A DNA stretch of 64,000 bases from the NCBI RefSeq assembly GCF_001444405.1, contig NZ_CP013188.1:682001-746000 (forward strand). The letters run 5' to 3'. Source of the stretch: Pseudoalteromonas phenolica. GTDB lineage: Bacteria; Pseudomonadota; Gammaproteobacteria; Enterobacterales; Alteromonadaceae. Shown here piece by piece: positions 24,332 through 32,864 of this stretch; the first letter of the stretch is position 1; each line of letters begins with the position of its first letter. The notes below the pieces were generated by a model that saw only the letters and a program-made list of their open reading frames with translations, had not been told where the DNA came from and made no database searches. The position numbers and the translations under genes are program-made.

Positions 24332-24736
24332 ATGTATCAGGGAAGCTGTTTATGCGGCGCGGTTAAAATTGAAGTAGGGCAGATCAGTTCTATTATTCAC
24401 TGTCATTGTTCTTTGTGTCGTAAATCGAGCGGTACTGCATTTGCTACTAATGGCTTTGTTAATGCGAGTGAATTTAAAATCACTGCTGGCGCTGAAAATA
24501 TAAGCTTTTACGAGATGAAGCCGGGCAGAAAAAGGCATTTTTGTAAGACTTGTGCATCACCTATTTATAGTTCAAATGAAGCTGATCTGAGCCGTTACCG
24601 GTTAAGACTAGGCATTTTAGATTCTGACATCACAGAGCGCCCAATCTCTCATAACTTCGTAACATCAAAAGCGTGTTGGGATAGCCTAAATCAAGATTTA
24701 CCCCATTACGAAGCTCACGAGCCTAACCGGCAATAA
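24332..24736 (+). CDS. GFA/CENP-V-family zinc protein
   Basis: A 134-residue protein with the GFA zinc-binding pattern. It has GSCLCGAVKIEV (first Cys pair), HCHCSLCRKSSGTAFAT (second group) and FCKTCASPIYS (third). Family members were first linked to glutathione-dependent formaldehyde handling, but most have unknown substrates. GAGGGGTAAGC precedes ATG 24332. A second, distinct GFA protein is at 54206. Confidence 0.88.
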   Translation: MYQGSCLCGAVKIEVGQISSIIHCHCSLCRKSSGTAFATNGFVNASEFKITAGAENISFYEMKPGRKRHFCKTCASPIYSSNEADLSRYRLRLGILDSDITERPISHNFVTSKACWDSLNQDLPHYEAHEPNRQ

Positions 24737-24751
24737 GAATTTGAATGTGAT

Positions 24752-25462
24752 CTAGATTGCTTGGCTGGGCTCTAGGTGATAAACCTCAGCGAGTAAGCTG
24801 AATCCCATTTGTTGGTAAAGTGGTAAACCTGCTTTTGAAGCTTGTAGCGTCATTAAGCGAGTATCTTGGCGCTTAGCAAAATCAACCAGGTGATGCATAA
24901 GTGTTTTTGCTATGCCTTGGCCTCTAAAATTAGGATCGACACCTACTTGATGCACGCCCATCACGTCATTACTTTGAAACGCGATGGCGGTGCCAGCTAT
25001 GGTCCCGTTAACCATATAAGAAAACAAAGTAGCATTTGGGTTTGTGAGTAGAGGTAACAGAGCTTCTGGCGCAATGCTATAACCAAATGCGTTTGAACAA
25101 GCTTGAGCCCAAGATGGTAAGTCATCTGGCTGAGTTAACACTTCAACTTGGTTTGACCCATTAAAGTGTGCCTTATCCAAAGGCAAAAACATGGCTCGCA
25201 GTGACATTTTTACTTGCTTTGTACTATGCTCCGCAGGCTTTAAAATCGTCACACTAGATTTTCCTGCGGGTATTGGATGCGCTTTTTCTGAGTAATCTAA
25301 ACCGAAGTCGGCCTGCCAAGCTTTATTCGGCCAATTGGTATGTATTTTTAGTGGTTCGCTTTTTTGCTCCTTTTGCTGCTCATTTTTTAGCTCAGGGCTG
25401 TGTGCCATTGCAGACCAAAAGGCGTCTAAATTCTGTAAGTTTTTTGCAAGTTCTGAAGTCAT
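24752..25462 (-). CDS. GNAT-family N-acetyltransferase with N-terminal extension
   Basis: A 236-residue protein. The first ~105 residues are of unknown fold. The C-terminal part is a clear GNAT domain: VMGVHQVGVDPNFRGQGIAKTLM holds the acetyl-CoA loop (RGQGIA), followed by TLQASKAGLPLYQQMGFSLL. It is the last gene of the minus-strand run that begins at the Crp-like gene. The gap to the YdcZ-like gene is four bases. Confidence 0.86.
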   Translation of the reverse strand: MTSELAKNLQNLDAFWSAMAHSPELKNEQQKEQKSEPLKIHTNWPNKAWQADFGLDYSEKAHPIPAGKSSVTILKPAEHSTKQVKMSLRAMFLPLDKAHFNGSNQVEVLTQPDDLPSWAQACSNAFGYSIAPEALLPLLTNPNATLFSYMVNGTIAGTAIAFQSNDVMGVHQVGVDPNFRGQGIAKTLMHHLVDFAKRQDTRLMTLQASKAGLPLYQQMGFSLLAEVYHLEPSQAI

Positions 25463-25466
25463 GATC

Positions 25467-25919
25467 TTAGTCCCTGTTAATTAAAATAATGCCGACGATG
25501 AGCAGCGTGCTGCCTAATAGTTTGCTACTGGTTATGAGTTTTTGTGGGGTTTCAAATAGTCCAAAATGGCTGATCAGCATGGCGATAACAAGCTGGCCAG
25601 TGAGGGCATAACTCATCATCATACCCGCGCCCATTTTTGGAATGAGCCAATACATAGCACCGACACCGACCACACTCAACGCGCAAGAAAACCACAAATA
25701 CCATGGCACACTTGCCAGCTGTATGTTGTTATAAGTGATTTGCAGCGTCTTAAACTGGCTGAGCACAATAAAGCTAGTGATAAGCACAAAGCTGGCTAAA
25801 AACGCAAAACTTGTGGCGAGTAGCGCGCTGTGTAAGTGTACCCCGAGTCTTGCATTCATGGCTGCCTGAATTGCAATGCAGCCGCCAGCAAGAATTGCCA
25901 GCATACCGAGCGAATTCAT
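25467..25919 (-). CDS. DMT-superfamily transporter, YdcZ/DUF606 type
   Basis: A 150-residue integral membrane protein with five hydrophobic helices. The text GGCIAIQAAMNARLG at the start and MYWLIPKMGAGMMMSYALTGQLVIAMLISHFG in the middle is the DUF606 (YdcZ) signature, a small member of the drug/metabolite transporter group. The substrate is unknown. The start overlaps the nitroreductase stop by four bases (ATGA), giving translational coupling. Confidence 0.88.
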   Translation of the reverse strand: MNSLGMLAILAGGCIAIQAAMNARLGVHLHSALLATSFAFLASFVLITSFIVLSQFKTLQITYNNIQLASVPWYLWFSCALSVVGVGAMYWLIPKMGAGMMMSYALTGQLVIAMLISHFGLFETPQKLITSSKLLGSTLLIVGIILINRD

Positions 25920-26542
25920 AATGTTATCACCAACTGCTCGGTTGTTTTTCGAAATTTAGGCCGAGTTGCTATGGTGTCATTTTTACTGCGAATACCGACA
26001 GGACAAAGAATAGCGGCATTGAGCCCTTGTTTATCGAGCCCAAGCACTTGGTTGATACCTTGAGTATCAAATCCTGTCATAGGGCCTGCATCAATTTGAT
26101 GCATTGCTGCGTAACTGAGGAGTTTGCCCAGTGCGATGTAGCATTGCTGTTCTGCCCAAATTTTCTGCTCTGCTGACGTTCTACTCAAAATGTCTTGCGA
26201 GATAATGTCTTTATAAGCTGATAATGCTTCAGCTTCTTTGCCTTGAGATACCGCAAGCTCACGAATATAAGTGTTGATAGCGTCAGCCGGGATCTCGGTG
26301 TAATTCGCCAATACTAATAAATGTGAGCACTCTGCTACTTTGTTTTGCCCGTAACTAAACGGTATGCAGGCATTTTTAAGTGCTGCACTTTCAACAATTA
26401 AAAGTTTGTAAGGTTGCATACCATAAGCGCTGGCACTGAGTCTGACGCTCTCAACTAAGCCATCAATTTGTGTTTGCGATAAAGTCTGGTTTGAAAATTC
26501 TTTTACTGCGTAGCGCCAGTTTAGTGCATCTAAATAGTTCAT
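25916..26542 (-). CDS. NAD(P)H-dependent nitroreductase, NfsB-like
   Basis: A 208-residue protein starting at ATG 26542, with AGGA nine bases upstream; the longer open frame to 26641 is an extension without support. It opens MNYLDALNWRYAVKEF, followed by LSASAYGMQPYKLLIV, the FMN-binding pattern of the nitroreductase family. GPMTGFDTQGINQVLGL near the C-terminus matches the NfsB group. It reduces nitro compounds and quinones with FMN. It is coupled to the YdcZ-like transporter and lies 91 bases downstream of a Crp-type regulator that may control it. Confidence 0.88.
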   Translation of the reverse strand: MNYLDALNWRYAVKEFSNQTLSQTQIDGLVESVRLSASAYGMQPYKLLIVESAALKNACIPFSYGQNKVAECSHLLVLANYTEIPADAINTYIRELAVSQGKEAEALSAYKDIISQDILSRTSAEQKIWAEQQCYIALGKLLSYAAMHQIDAGPMTGFDTQGINQVLGLDKQGLNAAILCPVGIRSKNDTIATRPKFRKTTEQLVITL

Positions 26543-26633
26543 AGCTTTCATTCCTGCATGTGGTTGATGTGGTAAGTTTATGAAAGCTGAACTTTGAACG
26601 CCTTTACATATGTTGATAAAAGCAATTAAATAT

Positions 26634-27233
26634 TTAACCAACGCTTAGGTTATTTAGATCTTTTTTAATACGACTCAACTGGGTAGGCGTGATCCCAAGA
26701 TAACTGGCAATATGATACTGAGGAAGTCTAGACAAAATAGCTTCGTATTTGTCTAAAAACATCATATATCGCTGTTTTGCTTCGTGTTGTAAGTATCCTA
26801 TTTCTTTTGGCTCTTTTTCTAACAGCCAATGTTGCTCTAAATAGTTGATATGAAATGCCATGAGCTCACTATCAGCAAACAACTCACGGCGAAACTGTTT
26901 AAAATCTATGGTTATGATGTCACAGTCTTCGAGTGCTTCTATGGCTAAAAAACTGGTTTCATTCTTTAGTAAGGCACTCATTGAGCCTGGAAAACGTCCT
27001 TCAGCAAAGAAGTTTTTATTAAATTCATTACCTTCCTCATCTATCAAATAAGCGCGCATCAACCCTTTATGAATAAAGGCAAAACTACTGGGTGTTTCAC
27101 CTATGGCATACAAGGTTGTGCCTTTAGCAATACGAGTATACTGGCAGGCACTAAAGTAGCGTTTTAAAGTTTGCTCTGATAATGGCGCGTATTGTTTAAG
27201 TATTTGCTCTAAATGGGTAAATGCAGCTTGCAA
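26634..27233 (-). CDS. Crp/Fnr-family regulator
   Basis: A 199-residue protein with an N-terminal cyclic-nucleotide-binding-like domain (about 20-130; IAKGTTLYAIGETPSSFAFIHKG) and a C-terminal HTH (ASYLGITPTQLSRIKKDL). It lacks the Fnr Cys cluster. The effector-binding Arg pattern of true Crp (RxS/T) is not evident, so the ligand is unknown. Proteins of this shape often sit beside oxidoreductase genes that they control, here nitroreductase, transporter and GNAT genes on the same strand. Confidence 0.86.
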   Translation of the reverse strand: MQAAFTHLEQILKQYAPLSEQTLKRYFSACQYTRIAKGTTLYAIGETPSSFAFIHKGLMRAYLIDEEGNEFNKNFFAEGRFPGSMSALLKNETSFLAIEALEDCDIITIDFKQFRRELFADSELMAFHINYLEQHWLLEKEPKEIGYLQHEAKQRYMMFLDKYEAILSRLPQYHIASYLGITPTQLSRIKKDLNNLSVG

Positions 27234-27335
27234 TGAGATAAACCTAGATAATGTAGAGGCTTTGACTATAACAACTTAAAAGAGAATTAGTAAGAATTTG
27301 ATGGAAGTCAGTTTATAAATTAGGGGGGATTTGGA

Positions 27336-27351
27336 GGCCAGCGAACTGGCC
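27336..27351. other. Perfect 6-bp hairpin with tetraloop
   Basis: GGCCAGCGAACTGGCC. Read on the minus strand the loop is UUCG, an unusually stable tetraloop, just after the stop of the small minus-strand ORF. It lacks a U-run, so it may be a processing or stability element rather than a full terminator. Confidence 0.5.
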
Positions 27352-27360
27352 ATACTATAA

Positions 27361-27486
27361 TTAGCGGTTCGAGTGAGACCACTTAGGGTTATAGTTTACG
27401 ATTTCAGAGCAGATAGCGAAAACATAACCAACAGAAAGAATGGTATAGAAACAGACAAGCTCTGTAAGGCTTTTAGAAGTATTCAT
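27361..27486 (-). CDS. Small single-TM peptide, 41 aa
   Basis: A 41-codon ORF starting MNTSKSLTELVCFYTILS with one hydrophobic helix (about residues 9-27). A strong ribosome binding site (AGAGGAAAT) lies just before the ATG, and a stable hairpin with a UUCG loop follows the stop. These two signals make a real translated gene likely. No family is recognised. It is isolated in a 580-bp gap. Confidence 0.55.
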   Translation of the reverse strand: MNTSKSLTELVCFYTILSVGYVFAICSEIVNYNPKWSHSNR

Positions 27487-27811
27487 GATTTCCTCTTTGT
27501 TTTGTTTATTCGTTTACTAGTCTAATAATTAGAGTTCGAATTATCAAGGTTGTTTTTTGATCTTTTTGTTACAGTGAGAAGATAAGAGTTCTAATGTTGT
27601 GCTTGTTTTCTATTAAGTTGATGTTTTAAAATTGTTTTTTATATTTTTTAATATGGCATTCTTGTGCGTGTGACTTTAATTTATATTCTTAATAAATAAT
27701 TAGATATAAAAGTAAATTGGTAGTGGTAAATATGGTGGGCAAAGATTTAGGTGAGTGTTTTGTGTGTGTGTTGTTTTTAAGCTTTTGAATTTTATGTTAA
27801 TTTTTTAAAGG
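27487..27811. other. AT-rich gap
   Basis: About 325 bp, very AT-rich (runs of T near 27620-27660). No ORF, tRNA or clear palindrome is seen. It probably contains the promoter for the 41-aa ORF and the end of the paralogous membrane gene pair. Confidence 0.4.
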
Positions 27812-28204
27812 TTAGGGTGCAAAGCTTTTTATCTTTGCTAGTAGTAGAAAAGCAATATGGGAAAGACATACTGACAAGAATGCACTGATCCCAAGCGCGC
27901 CCCCGAATCCTGTTAAGTGAGGGATGAGATACTCAAAAAATAGGGCAAATAAAACCGCAGATAAACAGATGCTTTCAATACCAAACCGAACAGGAGCACT
28001 CATGCCAACAAAAGTACTGCCAAAAAATACCAAGCTATAAAGTTCTGTGTTCAAGTCAATTAGGTGGAAAATACCATAGGCTAAAATAGATAAGCAGCTC
28101 GATGCACGTATGGCATCAAAGCGGTTTCGTTTTGCTAACAGGTAGGTTGAGATTGCACCCAATAAAGAGATAAGTAGCAGGTCAATAGAAATTGAATTAA
28201 GCAT
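27812..28204 (-). CDS. Membrane protein B of a tandem paralogous pair
   Basis: A 130-residue protein with about four transmembrane helices. ATG 28204 overlaps the stop of the upstream gene by one base (TAATG), so the two are translationally coupled. The region STFVGMSAPVRFG, followed some 30 residues later by LTGFGGALGISAFLSV, matches FSGMCSAELIES and FSGFGGRLGGIAFTSV in the upstream gene, so the two are ancient duplicates. The function is unknown and no known transporter signature was seen. Confidence 0.7.
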   Translation of the reverse strand: MLNSISIDLLLISLLGAISTYLLAKRNRFDAIRASSCLSILAYGIFHLIDLNTELYSLVFFGSTFVGMSAPVRFGIESICLSAVLFALFFEYLIPHLTGFGGALGISAFLSVCLSHIAFLLLAKIKSFAP

Positions 28205-28485
28205 TACATTAATACCTGTCGAGTAAGTACAAATATAGCGACCGAGGTAAATGCAATTCCGCCTAGGCGACCGCCAAAGCCACTGAACAGGCGTATGCTC
28301 GATACATAAAGCAAGGTACCAATTAAGCAGATAAACGATAATGCCCACATGCTTTCAATTAGCTCAGCAGAACACATGCCACTGAAACAGCCAGCATATA
28401 AGGTTGCATGAGGGTGATGAGCAAGTGTTTTATTGCTTGGAACGAAGCTTGCGATAAATGCAGGGAGACTTGCAGATAAAACCAC
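28204..28485 (-). CDS. Membrane protein A of a tandem paralogous pair (5' end uncertain)
   Basis: A 93-residue frame from GTG 28485, with two or three TM helices and the FSGMCS and GFGGRLG motifs shared with the downstream paralogue. The same frame stays open upstream for about 50 more codons (to a TAG near 28638), reading KGIDIFNKAQLFTVLLCTYF, which looks like a genuine TM segment. It contains no ATG, GTG or TTG start. Either a rare start codon is used or the 5' end carries a mutation. AAAGGA sits in front of an ATC/ATT stretch near 28585. Confidence 0.55.
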   Translation of the reverse strand: MVLSASLPAFIASFVPSNKTLAHHPHATLYAGCFSGMCSAELIESMWALSFICLIGTLLYVSSIRLFSGFGGRLGGIAFTSVAIFVLTRQVLM

Positions 28486-28749
28486 AGGAATTGCAAAAAA
28501 GCCATGTAATAAAAAGCAAGCAAACGCACCAATGAAATATGTGCATAGTAAAACGGTAAAGAGTTGGGCTTTATTAAAAATATCGATTCCTTTGAAGTAT
28601 GAATGTACGAGGCGTTCTAACGTCTTTGATCCTACCTCTTTTGTATAGCGCTATCATGTGCTTTATGGTCTTTTGCTATAAAAAGTTTGAAATTTCAATG
28701 TAACTTAATTTACTTCAATAGCTTTTTACACAAAGTCAGTTTCGAAAGG

Positions 28750-28779
28750 GCACATAAGATAATTCATTTTCTTATGTGC
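28750..28779. terminator. Hairpin beyond the urease operon
   Basis: A 10-bp stem GCACATAAGA / TCTTATGTGC around a 10-base AT loop. It lies about 70 bases after the last minus-strand gene of the urease cluster and is followed on that strand by CCCTTTCG. A probable operon terminator. Confidence 0.6.
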
Positions 28780-28848
28780 GCGAGTGGTCTATTAAGAAAA
28801 GTTTCCATTTTTCGTATGTTACCAAATATACCGATATAGTAGTGTGTT

Positions 28849-29031
28849 CTACAGTTTTTCTGACTTTTTGAATTTGTAATAACGTACCGCTTTTACAATG
28901 ACAGCAATTAAAATAGTGACAAACAAGATATGAAATAGGCGATGAAGTATACCGTCTCCTAAAAAGTGATCTTCGTGTGCTATGGTTAGGTTTGTAAAGA
29001 GCAGCGTAAAGATAAAAAATAAAGTTTTCAT
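28849..29031 (-). CDS. Small membrane protein after ureG
   Basis: A 60-residue protein from ATG 29031, chosen because AAGGAAACC lies upstream; the frame also opens at 29049 inside the end of ureG. It has a signal-like N-terminus, then AHEDHFLGDGILHRLFHILF and one TM helix, and a basic tail. The His-rich motif faintly recalls HupE/UreJ proteins, which start with a His-rich periplasmic loop, but it is far too short to be one. It is the last gene of the urease operon, so a role linked to nickel or urea is possible but unproven. Confidence 0.6.
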   Translation of the reverse strand: MKTLFFIFTLLFTNLTIAHEDHFLGDGILHRLFHILFVTILIAVIVKAVRYYKFKKSEKL

Positions 29032-29041
29032 TTTGGTTTCC

Positions 29042-29656
29042 TTAATCAATAGTTAACATGCCTTCAGTTTCAATGAAGGTAATAATGTCATTTAGACCTT
29101 GTTGCGTTTTCATATTGCTAAATACGAAAGGTTTATCGCCGCGCATTTTCAGAGTATCTTTTTCCATTATTTGCAATGAAGCCTCTACTAGGTCCGCAAC
29201 GTCAATTTTATTAATGACTAATAAGTCTGACTTTGTGATACCAGGGCCCCCTTTGCGCGGAATTTTGTCACCTGCAGAAACATCGATGACATAGATGGTT
29301 AAGTCAGACAATTCGGGACTAAATGTCGCGCTGAGGTTGTCACCGCCACTTTCAACGAGCACAAAATCAAGATTGGGATGTCTCGATTGCAACTCGTCGA
29401 TAGCAGCTAAATTCATAGATGCGTCTTCTCTGATTGCAGTATGAGGACAACCACCAGTTTCAACACCCATAATTCTATCGGGAGAGAGTGCTTGGTTACG
29501 TGTTAGAAACTCTGCATCTTCACGTGTATATATATCATTTGTGACGACAGCAATGTTGTATTTATCCCTTAAAGTTAAACAAAGTTGACGTAATAAAGCT
29601 GTTTTTCCTGAACCCACAGGACCGCCAACTCCAATTCTTAAAATGTGTTTATTCAT
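29042..29656 (-). CDS. ureG: Urease accessory GTPase UreG
   Basis: A 204-residue SIMIBI GTPase with P-loop GGPVGSGKTALL near residue 11, the ETGGCPHTAIRED motif (Cys-Pro-His nickel site) near 66, and VINKIDVAD. It hydrolyses GTP in a UreD-UreF-UreG complex to load nickel into apo-urease in the cytoplasm. Length is normal. The gene is 16 bases downstream of ureF. Confidence 0.97.
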   Translation of the reverse strand: MNKHILRIGVGGPVGSGKTALLRQLCLTLRDKYNIAVVTNDIYTREDAEFLTRNQALSPDRIMGVETGGCPHTAIREDASMNLAAIDELQSRHPNLDFVLVESGGDNLSATFSPELSDLTIYVIDVSAGDKIPRKGGPGITKSDLLVINKIDVADLVEASLQIMEKDTLKMRGDKPFVFSNMKTQQGLNDIITFIETEGMLTID

Positions 29657-29672
29657 TAATTTTTACCTTAAT

Positions 29673-30359
29673 TTAAGATCTAAAAAGTCTCGAATATTGT
29701 GTTTCGTGCCATGCGCTTGCCATCGCAAGGTGAGGCAGGCTTGCACCGATTTCATCATCTTTTAAATGGTTTGCTTTGACTAAAGATTTAGGGATCTGAT
29801 CAGCTAACTTAAAAAGTAGGTTTTGTGCTTGAGTCTGGCCCAAAGGCACTAATTTAGTTGCTGCTGCAACTTGGTTATCAATGAATGTCCAGCAATAGCC
29901 ACTTTGAGCCTCTAGTGGGTCAATATCAAACGTATAAGCTGCCAACGCAAAAGCACTCACAAAACTAACTTCATTTAATTGGCTGATTTCAGAAAGTTCA
30001 CTCAGTTCTATGTCATTCAAGTTTTTGAGTAAACGAATTAAAGCACTGCCCATTGCTAGATCTGCCAGTAATAGCTCATGGCTTTCACGAGATGCTAGAG
30101 AGTGATCATTCCATCGCATGAAAGTCACTAAGTCTTTATTTTGAAGTGCATCCAATAAGCGTTTCAAAAGTGGTAAATCGACTTGAGCTAAGGCATTTTC
30201 TAAATTGATAATTATCCATGACAGAGTACTTTGTTCTGAGCTGACCCAGCCCTGTTCGACAGCAAACTCGAGTCCTTGAGAAAACGAGAAACCGCCAACA
30301 GGTAAATTTGCACTGCATAATTGAAGTAGATGGCTGAGCTTAATTGGATCAAATTGCAT
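29673..30359 (-). CDS. ureF: Urease accessory protein UreF
   Basis: A 228-residue all-helical protein with the UreF opening LLQLCSANLPVGGFSFSQGLEFAVEQGWV and, near the end, SLPHLAMASAWHETQYSRLFRS. UreF bridges UreD and UreG and gates GTP hydrolysis during nickel insertion. The order ureE-ureF-ureG is the common bacterial order. The 13-base gap to ureE suggests one transcript. Confidence 0.95.
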   Translation of the reverse strand: MQFDPIKLSHLLQLCSANLPVGGFSFSQGLEFAVEQGWVSSEQSTLSWIIINLENALAQVDLPLLKRLLDALQNKDLVTFMRWNDHSLASRESHELLLADLAMGSALIRLLKNLNDIELSELSEISQLNEVSFVSAFALAAYTFDIDPLEAQSGYCWTFIDNQVAAATKLVPLGQTQAQNLLFKLADQIPKSLVKANHLKDDEIGASLPHLAMASAWHETQYSRLFRS

Positions 30360-30372
30360 TATGTGACCCTAC

Positions 30373-30816
30373 TTAATTATGAGAGTGTGCATGAGTATGG
30401 TAAGCACCAGTTTCAGGAGCAAAAATCGCCAACGTATGATTAATTGACAGGCCGAACTTCTCGCAAAGTTCGTCTAGCACATGATCGGGCTTGTATCTGA
30501 CCCACAATAGACCGATTTGCAAGATTGTATGTCTATTGCCTAGGTGGTAGCAGATTTTCGAGAAGGTATCCCAGTCTGTTGCGTATGCAGTAGATACTTC
30601 CTCAGGGAGTCCCTTCACTTCAATGTGTAACCCACAGTCTGTTTTGAGAATGTCGCCAATAAATAATGGATGGCCCCTTTGTAAAAATATACCTAGGTCA
30701 TAACCATTATCCGTTCTACTTTTTATTCTTACTTTTTTGCGTGTATCGAAGTCTAGGGTAACAGAATCATCTACTTCGACTTCGCTATTATTCACTCTTT
30801 CAGATGCTTTTAACAT
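30373..30816 (-). CDS. ureE: Urease nickel metallochaperone UreE
   Basis: A 147-residue protein with UreE N-terminal domain (RVRIKSRTDNGYDLGIFLQRGHPL-like start) and a C-terminal metal-binding domain with YHLGNRHTILQIG. The short tail HTHAHSHN is His-rich, as in many UreE proteins. It delivers Ni(II) to the UreD-F-G complex. It lies between ureC (18 bases) and ureF. Confidence 0.95.
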   Translation of the reverse strand: MLKASERVNNSEVEVDDSVTLDFDTRKKVRIKSRTDNGYDLGIFLQRGHPLFIGDILKTDCGLHIEVKGLPEEVSTAYATDWDTFSKICYHLGNRHTILQIGLLWVRYKPDHVLDELCEKFGLSINHTLAIFAPETGAYHTHAHSHN

Positions 30817-30833
30817 GTATAAACCTCTAATGA

Positions 30834-32537
30834 TTAAAACAGACAGTAACGTTGAGCGAGTGGCAATTCTGTTGCTGGCTCACAAGTAAGCAATGTGCCA
30901 TTTGCTCGAACTTCATATGTTTCTGGGTCAACTTGAATATCTGGCTGCCAGTTATTGTGGATCATGTCATCCTTAGAAATATTTCTAGTATTTTTACAAG
31001 CGCTGATGTGTCTAGTGAGGCCAATCTTTTGGGGGATGCCTAAGTCAATGGATGCTTGTGACATAAAAGTGATTGATGTTTTGGCGGGTGCAGAACCATA
31101 ACTGCTAAACATGGGTCTGTAATACACAGGTTGAGGAGTAGGAATTGAAGCGTTTGCATCACCCATTGGTGCTGCTGCGATTAAACCGGATTTGAGGATC
31201 ATCGCTGGTTTTATGCCAAAGAATGCCGGTTTCCAAAGTACAAGATCGGCCAGTTTCCCAACCTCTACCGACCCCACTTCATGACTTATCCCGTGGCTAA
31301 TTGCGGGGTTAATGGTGTATTTAGACACATATCTTTTTAATCGAAAGTTATCATTACGTTCTGTGTCTGGACTCAAAGGGCCACGTTGAACTTTCATTTT
31401 ATGGGCTGTTTGCCAAGTACGAGTGATCATTTCCCCAACACGTCCCATTGCTTGAGAGTCTGAAGCTATCATGCTGATTGCACCTAAATCATGCATGATG
31501 TCTTCGGCAGCAATACTCTCTTTTCGGATCCTTGAATCGGCAAATGCAATATCCTCAGGAATAGATGGGTCTAGATGGTGACAAACCATCAACATATCTA
31601 AATGTTCATCAATGGTGTTTACAGTATATGGTCGGGTAGGGTTTGTAGATGATGGAAGTACATTGGCTTCTGAACAAGCTCGAATAATATCGGGTGAGTG
31701 ACCGCCTCCGGCGCCTTCAGTATGGTATGTGTGAATTGTTCGCCCTTTAAAAGCTGCGAGTGTGTCCTCAACAAAACCTGACTCGTTCAAGGTATCTGTG
31801 TGGATTGCAATTTGTACATCATATTGCTCTGCTACACTTAAACAGTTATCAATTGCCGACGGTGTTGTGCCCCAATCTTCGTGAAGTTTTAGGCCACACA
31901 CACCAGCCTCGATTTGTTCTTCAATTGCCAAAGGTAAACTGGCGTTTCCTTTTCCTAAAAAACCAAAATTCATAGGAAAATCATTTGTCGCCTGCAGCAT
32001 TTTATGAATATTCCATGGACCTGGGGTACATGTGGTTGCATTTGATCCTGTTGCAGGACCTGTACCACCACCGATCATGGTAGTGACACCTGACATGAGT
32101 GCCTCTTCTATTTGTTGCGGGCAGATAAAATGAATATGTGCGTCAATGCCGCCAGCTGTTACAATTTGGCCTTCTCCAGCGATGATTTCAGTGCCGGGGC
32201 CTATTTCTATGTTTACACCATCTTGTATGTCAGGGTTACCAGCCTTGCCTATAGCGCAGATGCGACCAGAATTGATACCAATATCTGCTTTTACGATGCC
32301 CCAATAATCCAATATAGTCGCATTGGTAATGACTAAATCAGGTGTGTCATAACAAGAACCCTGACTTTGTCCCATACCATCCCTGATAACTTTACCCCCT
32401 CCAAATTTTACTTCTTCGCCATAGTTGGTGAAGTCTTTTTCGACCTCTAACCATAACTCTGTATCACCAAGCCTGACTTTGTCACCTAAAGTTGGGCCAA
32501 ACATTTTTGCATATGCATGTTTATCGATATCAGCCAT
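30834..32537 (-). CDS. ureC: Urease alpha subunit
   Basis: A 567-residue protein from ATG 32537, whose first base is shared with the ureB stop (TGATG); the upstream GTG is not needed. GLKLHEDWG contains the Lys that becomes carbamylated to bridge the two nickels. HIHFICPQQ and HTDTLNESG supply His ligands, and MVCHHLD is the mobile flap His. It is full length. It hydrolyses urea to ammonia and carbamate. It is encoded downstream of ureD-A-B in the usual order. Confidence 0.98.
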   Translation of the reverse strand: MADIDKHAYAKMFGPTLGDKVRLGDTELWLEVEKDFTNYGEEVKFGGGKVIRDGMGQSQGSCYDTPDLVITNATILDYWGIVKADIGINSGRICAIGKAGNPDIQDGVNIEIGPGTEIIAGEGQIVTAGGIDAHIHFICPQQIEEALMSGVTTMIGGGTGPATGSNATTCTPGPWNIHKMLQATNDFPMNFGFLGKGNASLPLAIEEQIEAGVCGLKLHEDWGTTPSAIDNCLSVAEQYDVQIAIHTDTLNESGFVEDTLAAFKGRTIHTYHTEGAGGGHSPDIIRACSEANVLPSSTNPTRPYTVNTIDEHLDMLMVCHHLDPSIPEDIAFADSRIRKESIAAEDIMHDLGAISMIASDSQAMGRVGEMITRTWQTAHKMKVQRGPLSPDTERNDNFRLKRYVSKYTINPAISHGISHEVGSVEVGKLADLVLWKPAFFGIKPAMILKSGLIAAAPMGDANASIPTPQPVYYRPMFSSYGSAPAKTSITFMSQASIDLGIPQKIGLTRHISACKNTRNISKDDMIHNNWQPDIQVDPETYEVRANGTLLTCEPATELPLAQRYCLF

Positions 32538-32842
32538 CACAGTGCTCCTTGGATTAGGGCTCTAAAGCCAAAAATTGTTTTTTTACCTTGAAAGGGGATA
32601 AGGGTCACAGTACGAATTTGACCAGGTTCAAACCTCACTGCTGTACCTGAAGTAATGTCTAAACGATACCCTTTTGCAGTTTCACGTTCGAATACCAGAG
32701 CTTGATTTACTTCATAGAAATGATAGTGAGAACCAACTTGGATTGGCCTGTCGGCTGAATTTGCCACTTCAACTTGAATTCGGGGACGGTCGCAATTCAG
32801 TTGGTGAGTGCCAGGTTCTGAAATAATTTCACCAGGGATCAT
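32537..32842 (-). CDS. ureB: Urease beta subunit
   Basis: A 101-residue protein from ATG 32842 (MIPGEIISEPG), with AAGGAGC upstream. The open frame extends to 32872, but that extension lacks support. Typical motifs are NSADRPIQVGSHYHFYEVN and GTAVRFEPGQIRTVTL. It is a structural partner of UreA and UreC. It overlaps ureC by one base and follows ureA by 22 bases. Confidence 0.97.
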   Translation of the reverse strand: MIPGEIISEPGTHQLNCDRPRIQVEVANSADRPIQVGSHYHFYEVNQALVFERETAKGYRLDITSGTAVRFEPGQIRTVTLIPFQGKKTIFGFRALIQGAL

Positions 32843-32864
32843 ACTTAGCTCCTTAAATAGGTGA

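Noticed and set aside
28849..29031. UreJ/HupE nickel transporter
   Set aside because: The His-rich start is suggestive, but with a single TM helix and 60 residues it cannot be a full HupE/UreJ protein.
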